Shown piece after piece: positions 1-10,261 of a DNA stretch of 64,000 bases. Origin of the DNA: Artemia franciscana. Lineage: Eukaryota > Arthropoda > Branchiopoda > Anostraca > Artemiidae. The stretch covers positions 58,425,866 through 58,489,865 of the forward strand of contig NC_088866.1 in the NCBI RefSeq assembly GCF_032884065.1. Direction: 5' to 3'. Under the pieces are notes generated by a model. The model did no database searches and was not told the origin of the DNA. It saw only the letters and a program-made list of their open reading frames with translations. Position numbers and translations under genes: made by a program. Numbering within the stretch: the stretch's first letter is position 1; every line of letters starts with the position of its first letter.

Positions 1-1640
1 GTATGTTTTAATGTTTTGCATTGGTAGTAGCATTTTAATATGTGCTAATATGTTGTTGTTTTTCCCTATGCTGCCGATTTCAATATGTTACAATATATTG
101 CTAAGGGTCTAACCTCAGCAGCTCTTCCGGAAGCCTTTGAAGAGCGGATGAAAGTACATTACATCAGTTTGTTTGTACAAAATAATTTTAATGAAAAACA
201 TCATTTGGAATTTTTGAGGGCGCGATAGCTTCATTACTGTTTCGTACATCCCAAGGAAACATCAGGTAAAGCAATTTTCAAATACAAGCTAGATCCAAAC
301 CCAGTTCAAAACAGGGCAGTTTGTGATTCAATGCAAATATTGGCTTTAGGCGCAAGGTTTGATTTTGTCCCCTCCTTCACATCACCCTCGTCCCTCCCCG
401 TAGGAAAAATAAAGACTAAACAATAGAAAGACAAAGAAAAAATGAGGATAGTTTTCAGCCAAAAAAATGAAAAACATGCGAAAAACACAATATGTAAGGC
501 TTTGTGCCAAATCCTCGAATTTGGCACAATTTGGAAACCAATTAAAATTTTGTTTTTATGTTTGGTATAGTTATTCATCTCAATACATATTCAAGTTGCC
601 ATTCATTAATTTATTGAATGTAATTCCTATTTGTTTTCAATTCAAATATGTACACGGTCTTTTTGCCTTTTCTGCTCGCTTTAGGTTTTAAAAGAGTTCT
701 TTATTTTCTTAGAAATACGTATTTTCTAGAAAGTGGTTTAAGTGAATTACTTAAAAGGGTATTAGATCATCATAATTTCCTGAAAATGAACTTGTTCAGT
801 ATTCTACGAATACTCATCAGGAACCATTACCTCTGATGAGAAACAAAAAAACAAACAGGTATCGCTTGAACATATTTTTCTGGAGATTTTATTGTTGAAT
901 GTATTGTTAGTCAAAACATCCTGTTTTCTACTTCAACACTTCTCCTGTACTTTCAGCTTTTAAAACGAATTATTAAATCCGAAGAGTCTCTTTAATTTGA
1001 GGGGGCAAGCACGCCCTTCTTCAAGCCCTTTTTTATTCAAATTTTCTTATTTCTCATGGGGTGAGGGGGGGCTGGGAATCAGGATTAGTCAAAACGGCAT
1101 GACTTCCACAGTTTTCAAGGGTTCTTCGAACAAATTTTTTTCATAGGGATATATCCCATGAAATTTGGAAGGGTAAGTCGTTGGACAATGGCCTAGTCCC
1201 TAGTCCCTTTGGAAACAGAGTAAAAATGAATGAAAATAAGATAATGATAAGGAATTATGTTGTAAGGAAAGATTTGAGGGAAATCAGAAATTCTTAGGAG
1301 GGTGTAAGGAAAGAGGCTCTGAATAGATTAGATATGAATAGACTTCTGAATACAGCGTGCGTTGCTGCATTGGCGTCAGATGGCTTAGTGCTGCAATGAG
1401 TTGCTAGTAGTACTAGCAGTAATAGTAGCAGTAGTGATCAGAAATGTTTCATTTGAATCTTCATAAAAACAACGGTCCTGTTAGTGATTTCTATTAAAAG
1501 GAACCGTCTGCATGTATTTTAGGATCATCTGCTTGATAGGATTACAAATTTACAAATTAGTTTGATAAGATTACACCAGTGGGGGGACAAACATGAAAAG
1601 CAAACCCGAAACGCTTCGAATATCTTTCTCTAAAAAAAAC
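1..1640. other. unassigned AT-rich sequence
   Basis: No gene, RNA or element is recognised here. Open frames are short and have no familiar motifs. A short imperfect AGT/AGC trinucleotide run lies near 1405-1437 and resembles the longer runs at 50.8-51.3 kb. A 35-codon open stretch at 124-228 ending in TAG was examined and not accepted as an exon. Confidence 0.5.
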
Positions 1641-2480
1641 ACCTATTTTTTGTAGATAGAGGATTGATATCTCGAGAGTGACCGTCCTCCGATCACTTTG
1701 ACTCTTAAAAGGGCACTCTAACTTGTGATTTCCAACCCAATGAACCCCCTTTAGAATTAATGCGACTAGCCTCTCCACCTTATATACCCTCGAGACGTAA
1801 CTTAAAACCCTTGTACTAAGGGCTGTTCGGGGGGGGGGGTTGTCACCCTCAAACATATAATTTTCAGATCTTTCAACTGCATTAAACAAAATGACTATCT
1901 CGAAATTATTAGTAAATGTGTTTTGGGAACTGATGAGCGTGGAGAGGCTTGTTACCCTTTATTCGCTTTTAACTATCAAAAAAGGCAATTGCAATCGAAT
2001 TTGCAATCGAAAGGGCCATTTGCGAAGTTTCTATGATAACAAATAGCCATACCAAAATTTCTATCCGTTGATATCTGGAAAATACTAGGTGTGTATCCAC
2101 CCTCTGATCTTTTCGAATCTTTAACTGGGCACAGGAACTTCTTGCTACCAATCCCAAGAGCAACTTCCGAAGTTTATACTACGACCCTTTCTTTAAAAAA
2201 CTTACACGCTCCCAGTTAAATCTCCAACCCTTACCATGAGGTTTGTTGGGTGGGGGGGTATCTTCCTTAAAGACATAATTTCCAGATTTTTTTTTAGCTA
2301 CTGTTAACAGAATTGCTAACTAAACATTTTAATTGAATGCTTTAGGGGAAATGGCGAGCAAGGGAGGGGATTGTTTTTTTTTCCCAATCACTTTTGACTT
2401 TTAATTAGGGTACTAGCCTTTTCAATTTCCAATTGAAAAGCCCTTCGATACGAAGGGCCCTGGTCTAAAAACAAAAAATA
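1640..2480. repeat. degraded interspersed repeat, two tandem copies
   Basis: Two diverged head-to-tail copies about 440-460 bp apart share the same succession of landmarks: a 'ccctcc..tcactttgactctta' block, a 'cccttg...gggggggg' G-run, then 'acataattttcagat' and 'caaaatg' blocks. The same succession recurs at 50190-50470 and 51830-52300. No coding capacity is seen, so this is most likely a non-autonomous interspersed repeat. Boundaries are approximate. Confidence 0.55.
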
Positions 2481-4440
2481 AACAAATAGAAAAGAAATAA
2501 ATAATATTTTACATCCATTTCGCTTTTTACATAAATTCCTGCAAACTCTCTTCATAATTTGATAGATTAGAAGACACAATTTTTGTTTTCTGCTTGTTTA
2601 TGTTAGCTCGGACATTCTATGCATTTTTGTCAGGTGTCCAGCCCAAACTTAATAAACTGCCATCTAGGTCTTAATTGAACTACAAAATATAAGCGTCTCA
2701 GTAAAAGAAGGAATTTTAAACAACAATTAACATGTGCATTTAAATTGTGAAGTTATCTAGGAAGCTAAACCTCCTGTTGATGTATTTTCATTCTTTATTT
2801 TACTATCTGGAACATTCTTAGATAAGACTTGAAGAAGGAGCTCTTTTAAGGAAAACATCAAAGTATTAGGCTTAGCTTTAGGTTGTTTAGCCTATTTTAT
2901 GCTTCTTTTTATTTATGTATTAAATCCAAATGCAGTAAGCCTTATCAAGCATGTTGCACATTATATTCTTTATGACAACATAATACACACATACAATTCT
3001 ATGAAAATAACACGCTATGAAAACATAAATGTCATAGAAACAATTAATAGACTACAAAAAATTACTTTTGAAAGACTGTACCCTTATAGTTGCAATTGTT
3101 TCCAATGGTAGTGCATTCCAAGTCTTCCACGCTTAGTTACATAAAGAGTTTTATCATAATCTTTTTGTGAGTGGGGCAGGTACTTTTTGTGTTGTTGTCA
3201 ATAGGTACTAGCCTACTTTAAATATTAAAAAATTGTCTGATGTTTCTTTCTGAGTAGGCTATAGGAGCAATTCTGCACTAGCATTAGAATGTGTTTCCAA
3301 AATAGTGCCAGAACAAGGAAGTATTGTGAGCAAAAAAACAGCAAATTCAATGCACTAATCCTTTGAAATAAAGCAGAACCAGAGGACAATTTTCAGACAA
3401 ATTTCCATGGCATAATTTAGCCTAGGTTTTAAATCAATTCCTGAATCTAATTCTAAACTAAACTGTTTTCCAAGATAACAAAACCTCTTCATGTGAAATT
3501 TTACCTATATGCTACTGTATTAAAAAAAAGATAAATATATATACAGCATAAATATAAACCTAGTTATTTAATTGCCTCACTGGACATGAGGAATAGATTT
3601 AAAAACTTCGCGACAATTTTCAAGATGTTAGTCTAGCACCAGTGTTGCCACTTGACAGCGATCTGAAGGCAGTGCCAGTTAGGCGAAAATTGACGCTTTG
3701 GTGCATCCTTCCTACCAAAATAGATTTAATTTTCGGTGAATTTTGATGCCTGTAATTGGCCTACGTCCTTACTATTAAAAAAAACTCCATTTTCTCAAAC
3801 CAGTCAGTTTTTGTCATTGATTCTTTCAAATTTCTTTTAACTAAAATAATTTGTTTTAAATGGCGAATTTCATCTAGAAATTTGTACAGAAAACATGGAA
3901 AAGGACCAGGGAAAGTGAAACCCCTGAACCCCCTCCCGCAAAAGGAAAGGGAGAATACAAATTTTAATGATAAATCTATTCATTTATAATTCAGGTATTC
4001 TTATCCGTTTTTTATCACTAATAGCTCGTCTAGATTATTTTTTTTCCGTAAGATTGGGATAGACAATTAAAAGAACGAATATCTAGTCATTTGTGTTCTA
4101 AATCACAATAACAGCTTATCAATCCCTTTTTGTCTCCATTTTCTGTTTTTTACAGAAAAGCAGTGCGTATTATCATTTTCGTCTAATTTTTATTTATTGT
4201 TCTATTGAGCGACATCTATGATTTATCGGTCTTGAAAACGAATAAAAGGGACAGAAACAATTACAACAGCTAGCTCTTTGTTTTATTTGCTAAGAAAGTC
4301 GATATTCTGGTCCTGCTCTAAAAGATGAATATGCTAAATTTAAGATTGTTACTGCCTCAGCAAATAATCAAGATGAAATTACCCAGCGCTGATCTGTCTT
4401 TCCTTTTTTTAGATTTTGGACTCTTTGCGCAGTCAGGGGC
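2480..4440. other. unassigned sequence
   Basis: No gene or recognised element. The frames are short and scattered with no domain resemblance. Nothing links this stretch to the mL44 gene, although it could contain its promoter or first exon. Confidence 0.4.
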
Positions 4441-4489
4441 ATAGTTAAAGGGGAGGGAAGAGGAACTTGGAAGTCAAAAAAAATTTCTT

Positions 4490-5760
4490 TGGGAGCCCCT
4501 TTTGAAGTCTCAAAAATTATCTAAGACTCTTTAGTTACACTATTAAGGCTTGGAAATAATAATCCCAAGTCAATTTTCAAACAGGGCGTGTGTTAGAGCA
4601 TCTTGAATCTCGTTTGGATTTTGGAAAATTATCCAAAACATTTTTGCTATGCTATTCCGGTTTCAAAATAAAAATTCTGAACTAAGTATCAAATAGGGCG
4701 TGTGTTGGAGCATTTTATATCTCGTTTTAATTCTTGAAAAGTATCTAGAACTCTTTAGCTGCACCATTCAGGGTTCAAAATAAGAATTTCAAGCTAAGAA
4801 TCAAACAGGGCCTGTGCTACAGCATCTTGAGTCTCGTTTGAATCTCGAAAATTGTCTAAAACCCCTTAATTAAGCTATTCAGGCTTCGAAATAAGAATTC
4901 CAAGCTTAGTTTCAAACAAAACCTGTGCTACAGCATCTCGAACCTCGTTGAATTCTCGAAAATTATCTAAAAATCTTTGTTTACGCTATTCAGGGTGCAA
5001 AATCTTGAATCTCGTTTGGACTTATCTAATAAAATTGTCTAAAACTCTTCAGCTAAGCTCTTCTGGCTTCAAAAGAAGAATTGCAAGCCAAATATCAAAC
5101 AGGGCCGGTGTTACAGCATTTTGTATCTCGCTTTAATTCTTGAAAATTATCTAAGACTCTTTAGCTACGCATTGCAGGATTCAAACGAAAAATTCGAAGA
5201 TAAGTATCAAACAGAACCAGTGTTACAGCATCTTGAATCTTGTTTGCATTCCTGAAAATTATCTGAAACTCTTTAGCTAAGCTATTCACGCTTCGAACTA
5301 GGAATTCTAAGCCAATTTTCAAACAGTGGGTGTGTTACAGCATTTTAAATCACGTTTTAATTCTTGAAAATAATATAAAACTCTTTAGATACGCTATTTC
5401 AGCTTCGAAATAAGAATTCTAAACTAAGTTTGAAACAGGCTCTGTGTTACAGCATCTTTAATCCCGTTTCAATTCTTGAAAATTATCTAAAACTCTAGCT
5501 ACGCCATTTAGGCTTCAAAATGGGGATTCCGATCTAACTATCAAAAAGAGCCTGAGTAATAGCATCTTGGATCTCGTTTGAAGTCTTATCAAAAACTTTT
5601 TAGTTCCTCTATTCAGGCTTTGAAATAAGAATTCCAAGGTAAGTTTCAAACAGTACCTATGTTACAACTTCTTGAATTTCGTTTGAATTCTTGAAAATTA
5701 TCTAAAACTCTTTAGTTAAGCCATTCAGGCTTCTAAACAACAATTCAAAGCTAAATTCAG
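4490..5760 (+). repeat. 112-bp satellite array, left part
   Basis: About ten tandem monomers are marked by 'cagcatcttgaatctcgttt' and variants. Markers start near 4597, 4710, 4822, 4932, 5115, 5228, 5337, 5450, 5562 and 5668, giving a period of 109-113 bp, with one irregular short unit near 5000. Each monomer also carries 'aattatctaaaactctttag' and 'ttcaggcttcgaaataagaa' blocks. Monomers differ from each other by perhaps 10-20%, so the array is not freshly homogenised. It is cut by the mitochondrial insertion and resumes at 6965. Confidence 0.85.
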
Positions 5761-5786
5761 CGGCTATTACAAGAAATAATAAGGCA

Positions 5787-6508
5787 ACAGGAGCTTTTGC
5801 AATGACTTCAGGACTTGTCAAATGATTTCATTCTTTTGATAGAATGCTGTTCTTTACGGGATTGGTCACAATCATTTTTGTTTCATGTCAATGATGACGA
5901 GATGTATCCCGAGAAGCTACTTTTCAAGGAGTATATTCAACAAAGGTTAGATTTGGGTTACGATGAGGAATAATTTTATTTATTATTTCTGAAATTATAT
6001 TTTGGTCTCTTTTTTTTTAGCGTTTTTTTACAGAAGCTTGTCACCAAATATTGAAGTTGGGGACTTATGGCCCCCAATTGGAGTAGAGAGCTTTAATCCA
6101 TTTCAAGTACCCCTGCTTAATACGAGTATCCTCCTGGCTTCGGGGGTTACAGTAACTTGAGCCCACCATGCCTTGATAGAAAATAATTTTGATCAGTGCC
6201 TCCAGGGACTTCTAATTACTGTGTTGCTAGGGTTATACTTTTCATTTCTTCAAGGGTTGGAATATATAGAAGCCTCTTTCACTATTGCAGATAGAATCTA
6301 TGGGTCTACATTCTTTTTAGCAACAGGTTTTCATGGTTTACATGTACTTATTGATACTATTTTTCTCATAATTTGTATTTTGCGTCATGCTAAGTGCTAC
6401 TTCTCCCCCCAACATCATTTCGGGTTTGAGGCTGTGGCTTGATACTGACACTCTGTTGACGTTGTATAATTGTTTCCTTGTCTTTCTATCTACTGATGAG
6501 GGGAATAA
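5787..6508 (+). pseudogene. cox3: cytochrome c oxidase subunit III, NUMT pseudogene
   Basis: The original gene encodes COX subunit III of respiratory complex IV, in the inner mitochondrial membrane. With the invertebrate mitochondrial code the frame gives hallmark COX3 segments: a 'TSGLVKWFH' stretch, 'QWWRDVSREATFQG', 'SGVTVTWAHHALMENNF', '[16 protein letters not shown]', 'ATGFHGLHV' and '[13 protein letters not shown]'. The N-terminal few codons are lost at the left junction. Two lesions are visible: the T-run at 6010-6018 is one base short, shifting the frame, and TAA at 6467-6469 replaces an expected Trp TGA in the '..DVVW' motif. The terminal TAA is at 6506-6508. In the nuclear code it is also full of TGA stops, so it cannot function. 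Confidence 0.92.
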
Positions 6509-6509
6509 A

Positions 6510-6569
6510 ATCTTTCTAGTATAAATATTAAACTTGACTTCCAATCGAGGGATCCTATTAGGGAAAGAT
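6510..6569 (+). tRNA. trnG: mitochondrial-type tRNA-Gly(UCC) inside the NUMT
   Basis: It lies 1 base after the cox3 stop and 1 base before nad3. The acceptor arms ATCTTTC (6510-6516) and GAAAGAT (6563-6569) pair over all 7 bp. The anticodon stem CTTGA/TCGAG encloses the loop CTTCCAA with anticodon TCC (Gly). Both the size of 60 nt and the position are normal for arthropod mtDNA. It is a nuclear copy and probably not expressed, but its structure is undamaged. Confidence 0.85.
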
Positions 6570-6570
6570 A

Positions 6571-6906
6571 ATTATTTTTATTTGATTAAGAATTTTTATG
6601 CTTGTTTTTATTATGCTAACCCTGGGGATGTTTGTAAATAAAAAAGTCTCTCTGGATCACGAAAAAAGTTCCCCATATGAATGCGGATTCGATCCTTTAA
6701 ATTCCTCTCGTACCCCCTTTTCTATTAGATTCTTTGTTATTACTCTAATTTTTCTTATTTTTGATGTAGAGATTACTCTACTCCTACCCATAGTATTTTT
6801 GAACATGTCTTGACCGACAACCTACCTAGTTATCTTCTTTTCTTTCATCCTTGTCGCGGGAGTATTTTATGAGTGAAGGGAAGGTGCCCTCAGATGAATT
6901 AAATAA
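6571..6906 (+). pseudogene. nad3: NADH dehydrogenase subunit 3, NUMT copy (frame intact)
   Basis: The original product is the ND3 membrane subunit of respiratory complex I. With the invertebrate mitochondrial code, 111 codons run from an ATT start to TAA without interruption. The diagnostic loop '[12 protein letters not shown]' and the segment '[13 protein letters not shown]' are present, and the C-terminus has the usual 'YEW..GAL.W' pattern. Length is close to the usual 115-117 residues. In the nuclear code it is broken by TGA at 6811-6813 and later, so it is dead where it stands. The lack of damage suggests recent transfer. Confidence 0.92.
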
Positions 6907-6964
6907 TTGTCAACTCTATTAAAGATTGCTTTATTTAGGAGAATAGTTTAAATAGAACCTGTGT

Positions 6965-7128
6965 GCAGGGCCTGTGTTACAGCATCTTGAGTCTCATCTG
7001 AATTCTTAAAAACTTTCTAAGGCTGTTTAATTACACTATTCAGGCTTCGAATTAAGAATTCCAAGCTAACTTTAAAAAAGGGCCTGTGTTACAGCATTTT
7101 GAATCTCCTTTGAATTTTCAAAAATTAG
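6965..7128 (+). repeat. 112-bp satellite array, right part
   Basis: One complete and one partial monomer of the same satellite resume after the mitochondrial insertion, with markers at about 6979 and 7090 (111 bp apart). The array ends near 7128, where sequence leading into the degraded hAT transposase begins. Confidence 0.8.
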
Positions 7129-7143
7129 AGTGTTTGATGGTTT

Positions 7144-8680
7144 ATGCCACCTCATAAAAAAAAATGTTTTTCTATAATAATCAACGTGAGTACTGATGTG
7201 AGTAATTCAAAAAGCCTAGTGGTTGTAGTTTGTCACGCCGATGAAGTGAAAGGAGATCAGAGTGTTGGATGGGAGAAAGTTGTGAGTGACTCTTTCTTAA
7301 ACCTGATTCAGGTACAGCAGGGCACAGCTGGAGATCTACTCACATCGTAAAAAAACTGTCTGCTTAAACAAATTGCAGTACTAAAGCAGAATCTGATCGG
7401 TTTTACATCAGATAATGCATCTGTCATGATGGGAGGACAAGGTGGCGTGCAAGCAAAGCTCTCGCTTGACTTACCAAACATATTTGTCCTCGGGTGTGTA
7501 TGCCATCCAATTTATTTATGTGCTAGTGCTACAAATCAGAAGCTACCTGAGGACATCGAAGAATTATGTCAGGACATCTATAATTACATTAGCGGAAGTC
7601 CCAAAAGGGCTGGGGAGTTTATCGAGATGGAGAAATTCATGGGGCTTGACGAGCATAGGACTCTGTGCCATGTTAAAACTAGGTAGCACTCCCGACTCCC
7701 AGTTGCTCTACGCTATCTTGAGCAATGGCAATTCTTGATGCTTTCCATTCTGAGTGAAAGCTTTAAAGAAGGGAACAAGCCAGCCAAAACCACAGCTATT
7801 CTAGAGAAATTGCTTTCACCGATCTTCAAAGCCTATTTTACTTTCCTAACATGTATACCACCGTTTGTTACAGACCTGAATAGACAATTTCATTCAGAGG
7901 GGACACAAATTCACATTCTCTACAATTGGGTTTGTGAAGTGTGCAAAACAATTGTCAGTCATTTTTTTAAGTCATCGTACTTGGAGAAAACCAAAGCATC
8001 TCTGATATAGTTCAGGAGCCCACAGCATTTCCGACATGTGAAAGAAGTAGAATGTGGCAGTCGTGAAGAAGTCCTGTTTATCAACGAAAAGATCTTGTTA
8101 TCAACTTCAACTACTTTCAAGACAACATGCACAAAATACTTGATAGGACAGAGTGACAAAATGAGGAAAAGTTTTTCAGTTCGAAGTACTCGTTGACTGA
8201 ATACCTGGACAGACTAGACCCAAAGATAGCAATGTGTCTCAACCATGGGAGACTGAGCATTGTCTCACTACTTGACCAGTTTCCAAATTTGGCAAAGGAA
8301 AATGATGTAGAATATTTTGCCAAGGACTAGAAACGTTGATCATTTTGCTCTAATCTCAAGAAATATGCAGACTCTGTCCCAATTGTAAAGTAGTAGAACA
8401 GTTGTAAAGTAGTGAACAGTATGATAGTCCTCAAATAATTAGTTTTCCGTTCTTGTGTGAATTCATAATGGAAACGCTCATCCTGCTTCATTCTTCTGCT
8501 TGTGCTGAAAGGACTCTTTCTGATGTCACTATAAGCAAGACTAAGTTGGGAAACAAACTTGTCCTCTCTCGGTCTCTCCATGTTTCACTTGCAGTTATTG
8601 TTTCCCTTTTTTTATGTGGGATAAATCAAAATTCCTCAAATGTACATGATTGGTTGTATCTCGCATTTTATGCGTAAAGT
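7144..8680 (+). pseudogene. degraded hAT-superfamily transposase
   Basis: This is the relic of a cut-and-paste DNA transposase of the hAT type (ZMYM/KIAA1586-like proteins, RNase H-fold). One frame runs from 7144 to about 8160 with only three internal stops (7348 TAA, 7683 TAG where a Trp of 'TRW' is expected, 8008 TAG). It includes 'GFTSDNASVMMGGQGG', 'VLGCVCH' and 'FVTDLNRQFHSEGTQIHILY'. A frame change near 8190 leads to 'YSLTEYLDRLDPKIAMCL'. The C-terminal hAT dimerisation motif is at about 8465-8560 ('LHSSACAERTLSDV' and following), in another frame. No terminal inverted repeats were found. The N-terminal zinc finger is missing. Confidence 0.8.
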
Positions 8681-10260
8681 TGAGTCTATATTTGGAAACA
8701 TCAGTTCAGATTTGAAAATGAAAAACTAAGGCTGCTGAGTGTTCGTTATTGAATAGAAATTCTGCTATTTGCAGGAGTGACGCCAAAATGGTCTCTGCAG
8801 GGAAAAAGAGATCTTCCAAATATCTTTGAAAGAAGCTATCTTATACTTTGTTCTCTTTAGTGTAATGAGCCTTTCCGATCCTCCGCGTATTTCGCATAGC
8901 GCAAAAATTTTTTCGTCTTGCGCTTTGTGGAGCACGCAAAAAAAAGGCATGGTACAATTTTTGGGATCAGTGGTACAATTTTAGGGCGATTCGTGCCACT
9001 TTTATTTCACAGCATTGGCAACATTAAACTTCACAATTTATTTGAAATCCCAGGCACGCGTCTTGAAAAACTGAAGATGTTCTCAAAGCAAATTCTTCGA
9101 GTTATTAGTGCAGAACTTTTAACCTCAATGTTTGGTCATGTCAAATTATTTTATCAGAGCTTTCATTTACTGATATTAGCCCTTCTGTTTTGCTTTTTGG
9201 CTTATATGCTAGGCTGTGTGACCCCTGGGGGTAGGGAACTCAATAGTTCTAACTGTGCTTGCCCAGTAAAATCCTTGTTGGTGTAATTTTTCAATCTGTA
9301 AAATGGTTTCACACCTGTACAGACAAAATCACACCTGTACAGACAAAATTCATTGGGGGTATATCCCCTCAATGTTTAAAGAACTCTAGAGGGAGGGAAA
9401 AGGGAATTTGTGCAACCCAAACCACAAAATAGTGTACTCTAAGTAGTTTTTTTTTGCAGAGGAATATGTTTCATAATATTTAATTGATTGAAAAGATATT
9501 TTCTAAAGGAATAGGCCTAGTTGTAAATTTATGAAACTTTTGTATTCCATCTATAGTAAGCAAATTTCTTAAACCACAGATATGCTTTGTCCAATGATCC
9601 TTGGGCGGATTTCCTGAGTTAAAAGAGGGTGTTTCTGCTAGATATGAAAAAATATTGTTGCAAGTTATGGTATTGTAGCCTAGTGAAGAGTGTTAATATA
9701 GCTGAGTTTCTTTGCTTTCAGCTTCTTTCTATTTTCAGAAAAAGGTATGTCTAGCATTCAAACCATACACAAGAAAACAAGTTAAGAAAGCAGTTCTTAC
9801 TTCATTATATGCAGATAAATCCTAGTTAAAAAAAATTTACAGGAGAAGAACCTTTATCTTTACTTCTTTCCTTGTATTTCCATTTTTTATATCACATTTA
9901 CAAATATTTATTTATTTAATTTTCTAAGTCTTGAAAATTGTTCATAAACAAACACAAAAACACCATTTAATTTAAACAAACCTAATTTAACCTAATTTAT
10001 CACTCTTTGAGTATTAATGTGTTTTTTTTTAGAAATAATTAGTTGGTACTGGTGATGTTTAGTTATATATAGAGAGTATTTGAAAATGGTTTCTCAATAG
10101 TAGGCTAATTCATTAGCAAGCAAAATTCACAGTAATTCTCCAGATAATAATTCAGTAGGACATGGCAAACTATCAACAAATTCATTAAAGAGTATGGCCA
10201 GAGTTATCATGTACCATTATCTACATTTCCAATTTGAGTATCAATTAAGGTATATTTCCT
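8680..10260. other. unassigned sequence between two dead transposons
   Basis: No supported gene. A short tandem duplication of about 20 bp ('tcacacctgtacagacaaaa') lies at 9312-9350. A short frame starting ATG at 9077 has the look of a mitochondrial presequence and is raised as a candidate first exon of mL44, but it is not accepted as a feature. Confidence 0.4.
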
Positions 10261-10261
10261 A

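Larger units (their letters stand above)
5761..6964 (+). other. NUMT: nuclear copy of cox3-trnG-nad3 mtDNA
   Basis: A roughly 1.2-kb block reads as contiguous arthropod mitochondrial DNA in the ancestral order cox3, trnG, nad3, all on one strand. TGA must be read as Trp and AGA as Ser (invertebrate mitochondrial code). Both flanks are the same 112-bp satellite, which breaks off just after 'aagctaaattcag' and resumes at 'cagggcctgtgttacagc'. The piece therefore sits inside nuclear repeat DNA rather than in a mitochondrial contig. After nad3 it continues about 50 bp, ending with 'aggagaatagtttaaat', which looks like the 5' half of the next tRNA, cut by the junction. Confidence 0.88.

Noticed and set aside
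124..228. 35-codon open stretch ending in TAG, 'LPEAFEERMKVHYISLFVQN' type
   Set aside because: It could be a terminal exon, but the upstream acceptor has no good pyrimidine tract, the peptide matches nothing I know, and the length is within chance.
5761..6964. Functional mitochondrial genes
   Set aside because: They are embedded in nuclear satellite DNA, need the mitochondrial code, and cox3 has a frameshift and a stop.
8918..9286. 122-codon open frame as an independent gene
   Set aside because: No domain or codon signature. The only part worth keeping is the ATG at 9077 as a weak first-exon candidate for mL44.
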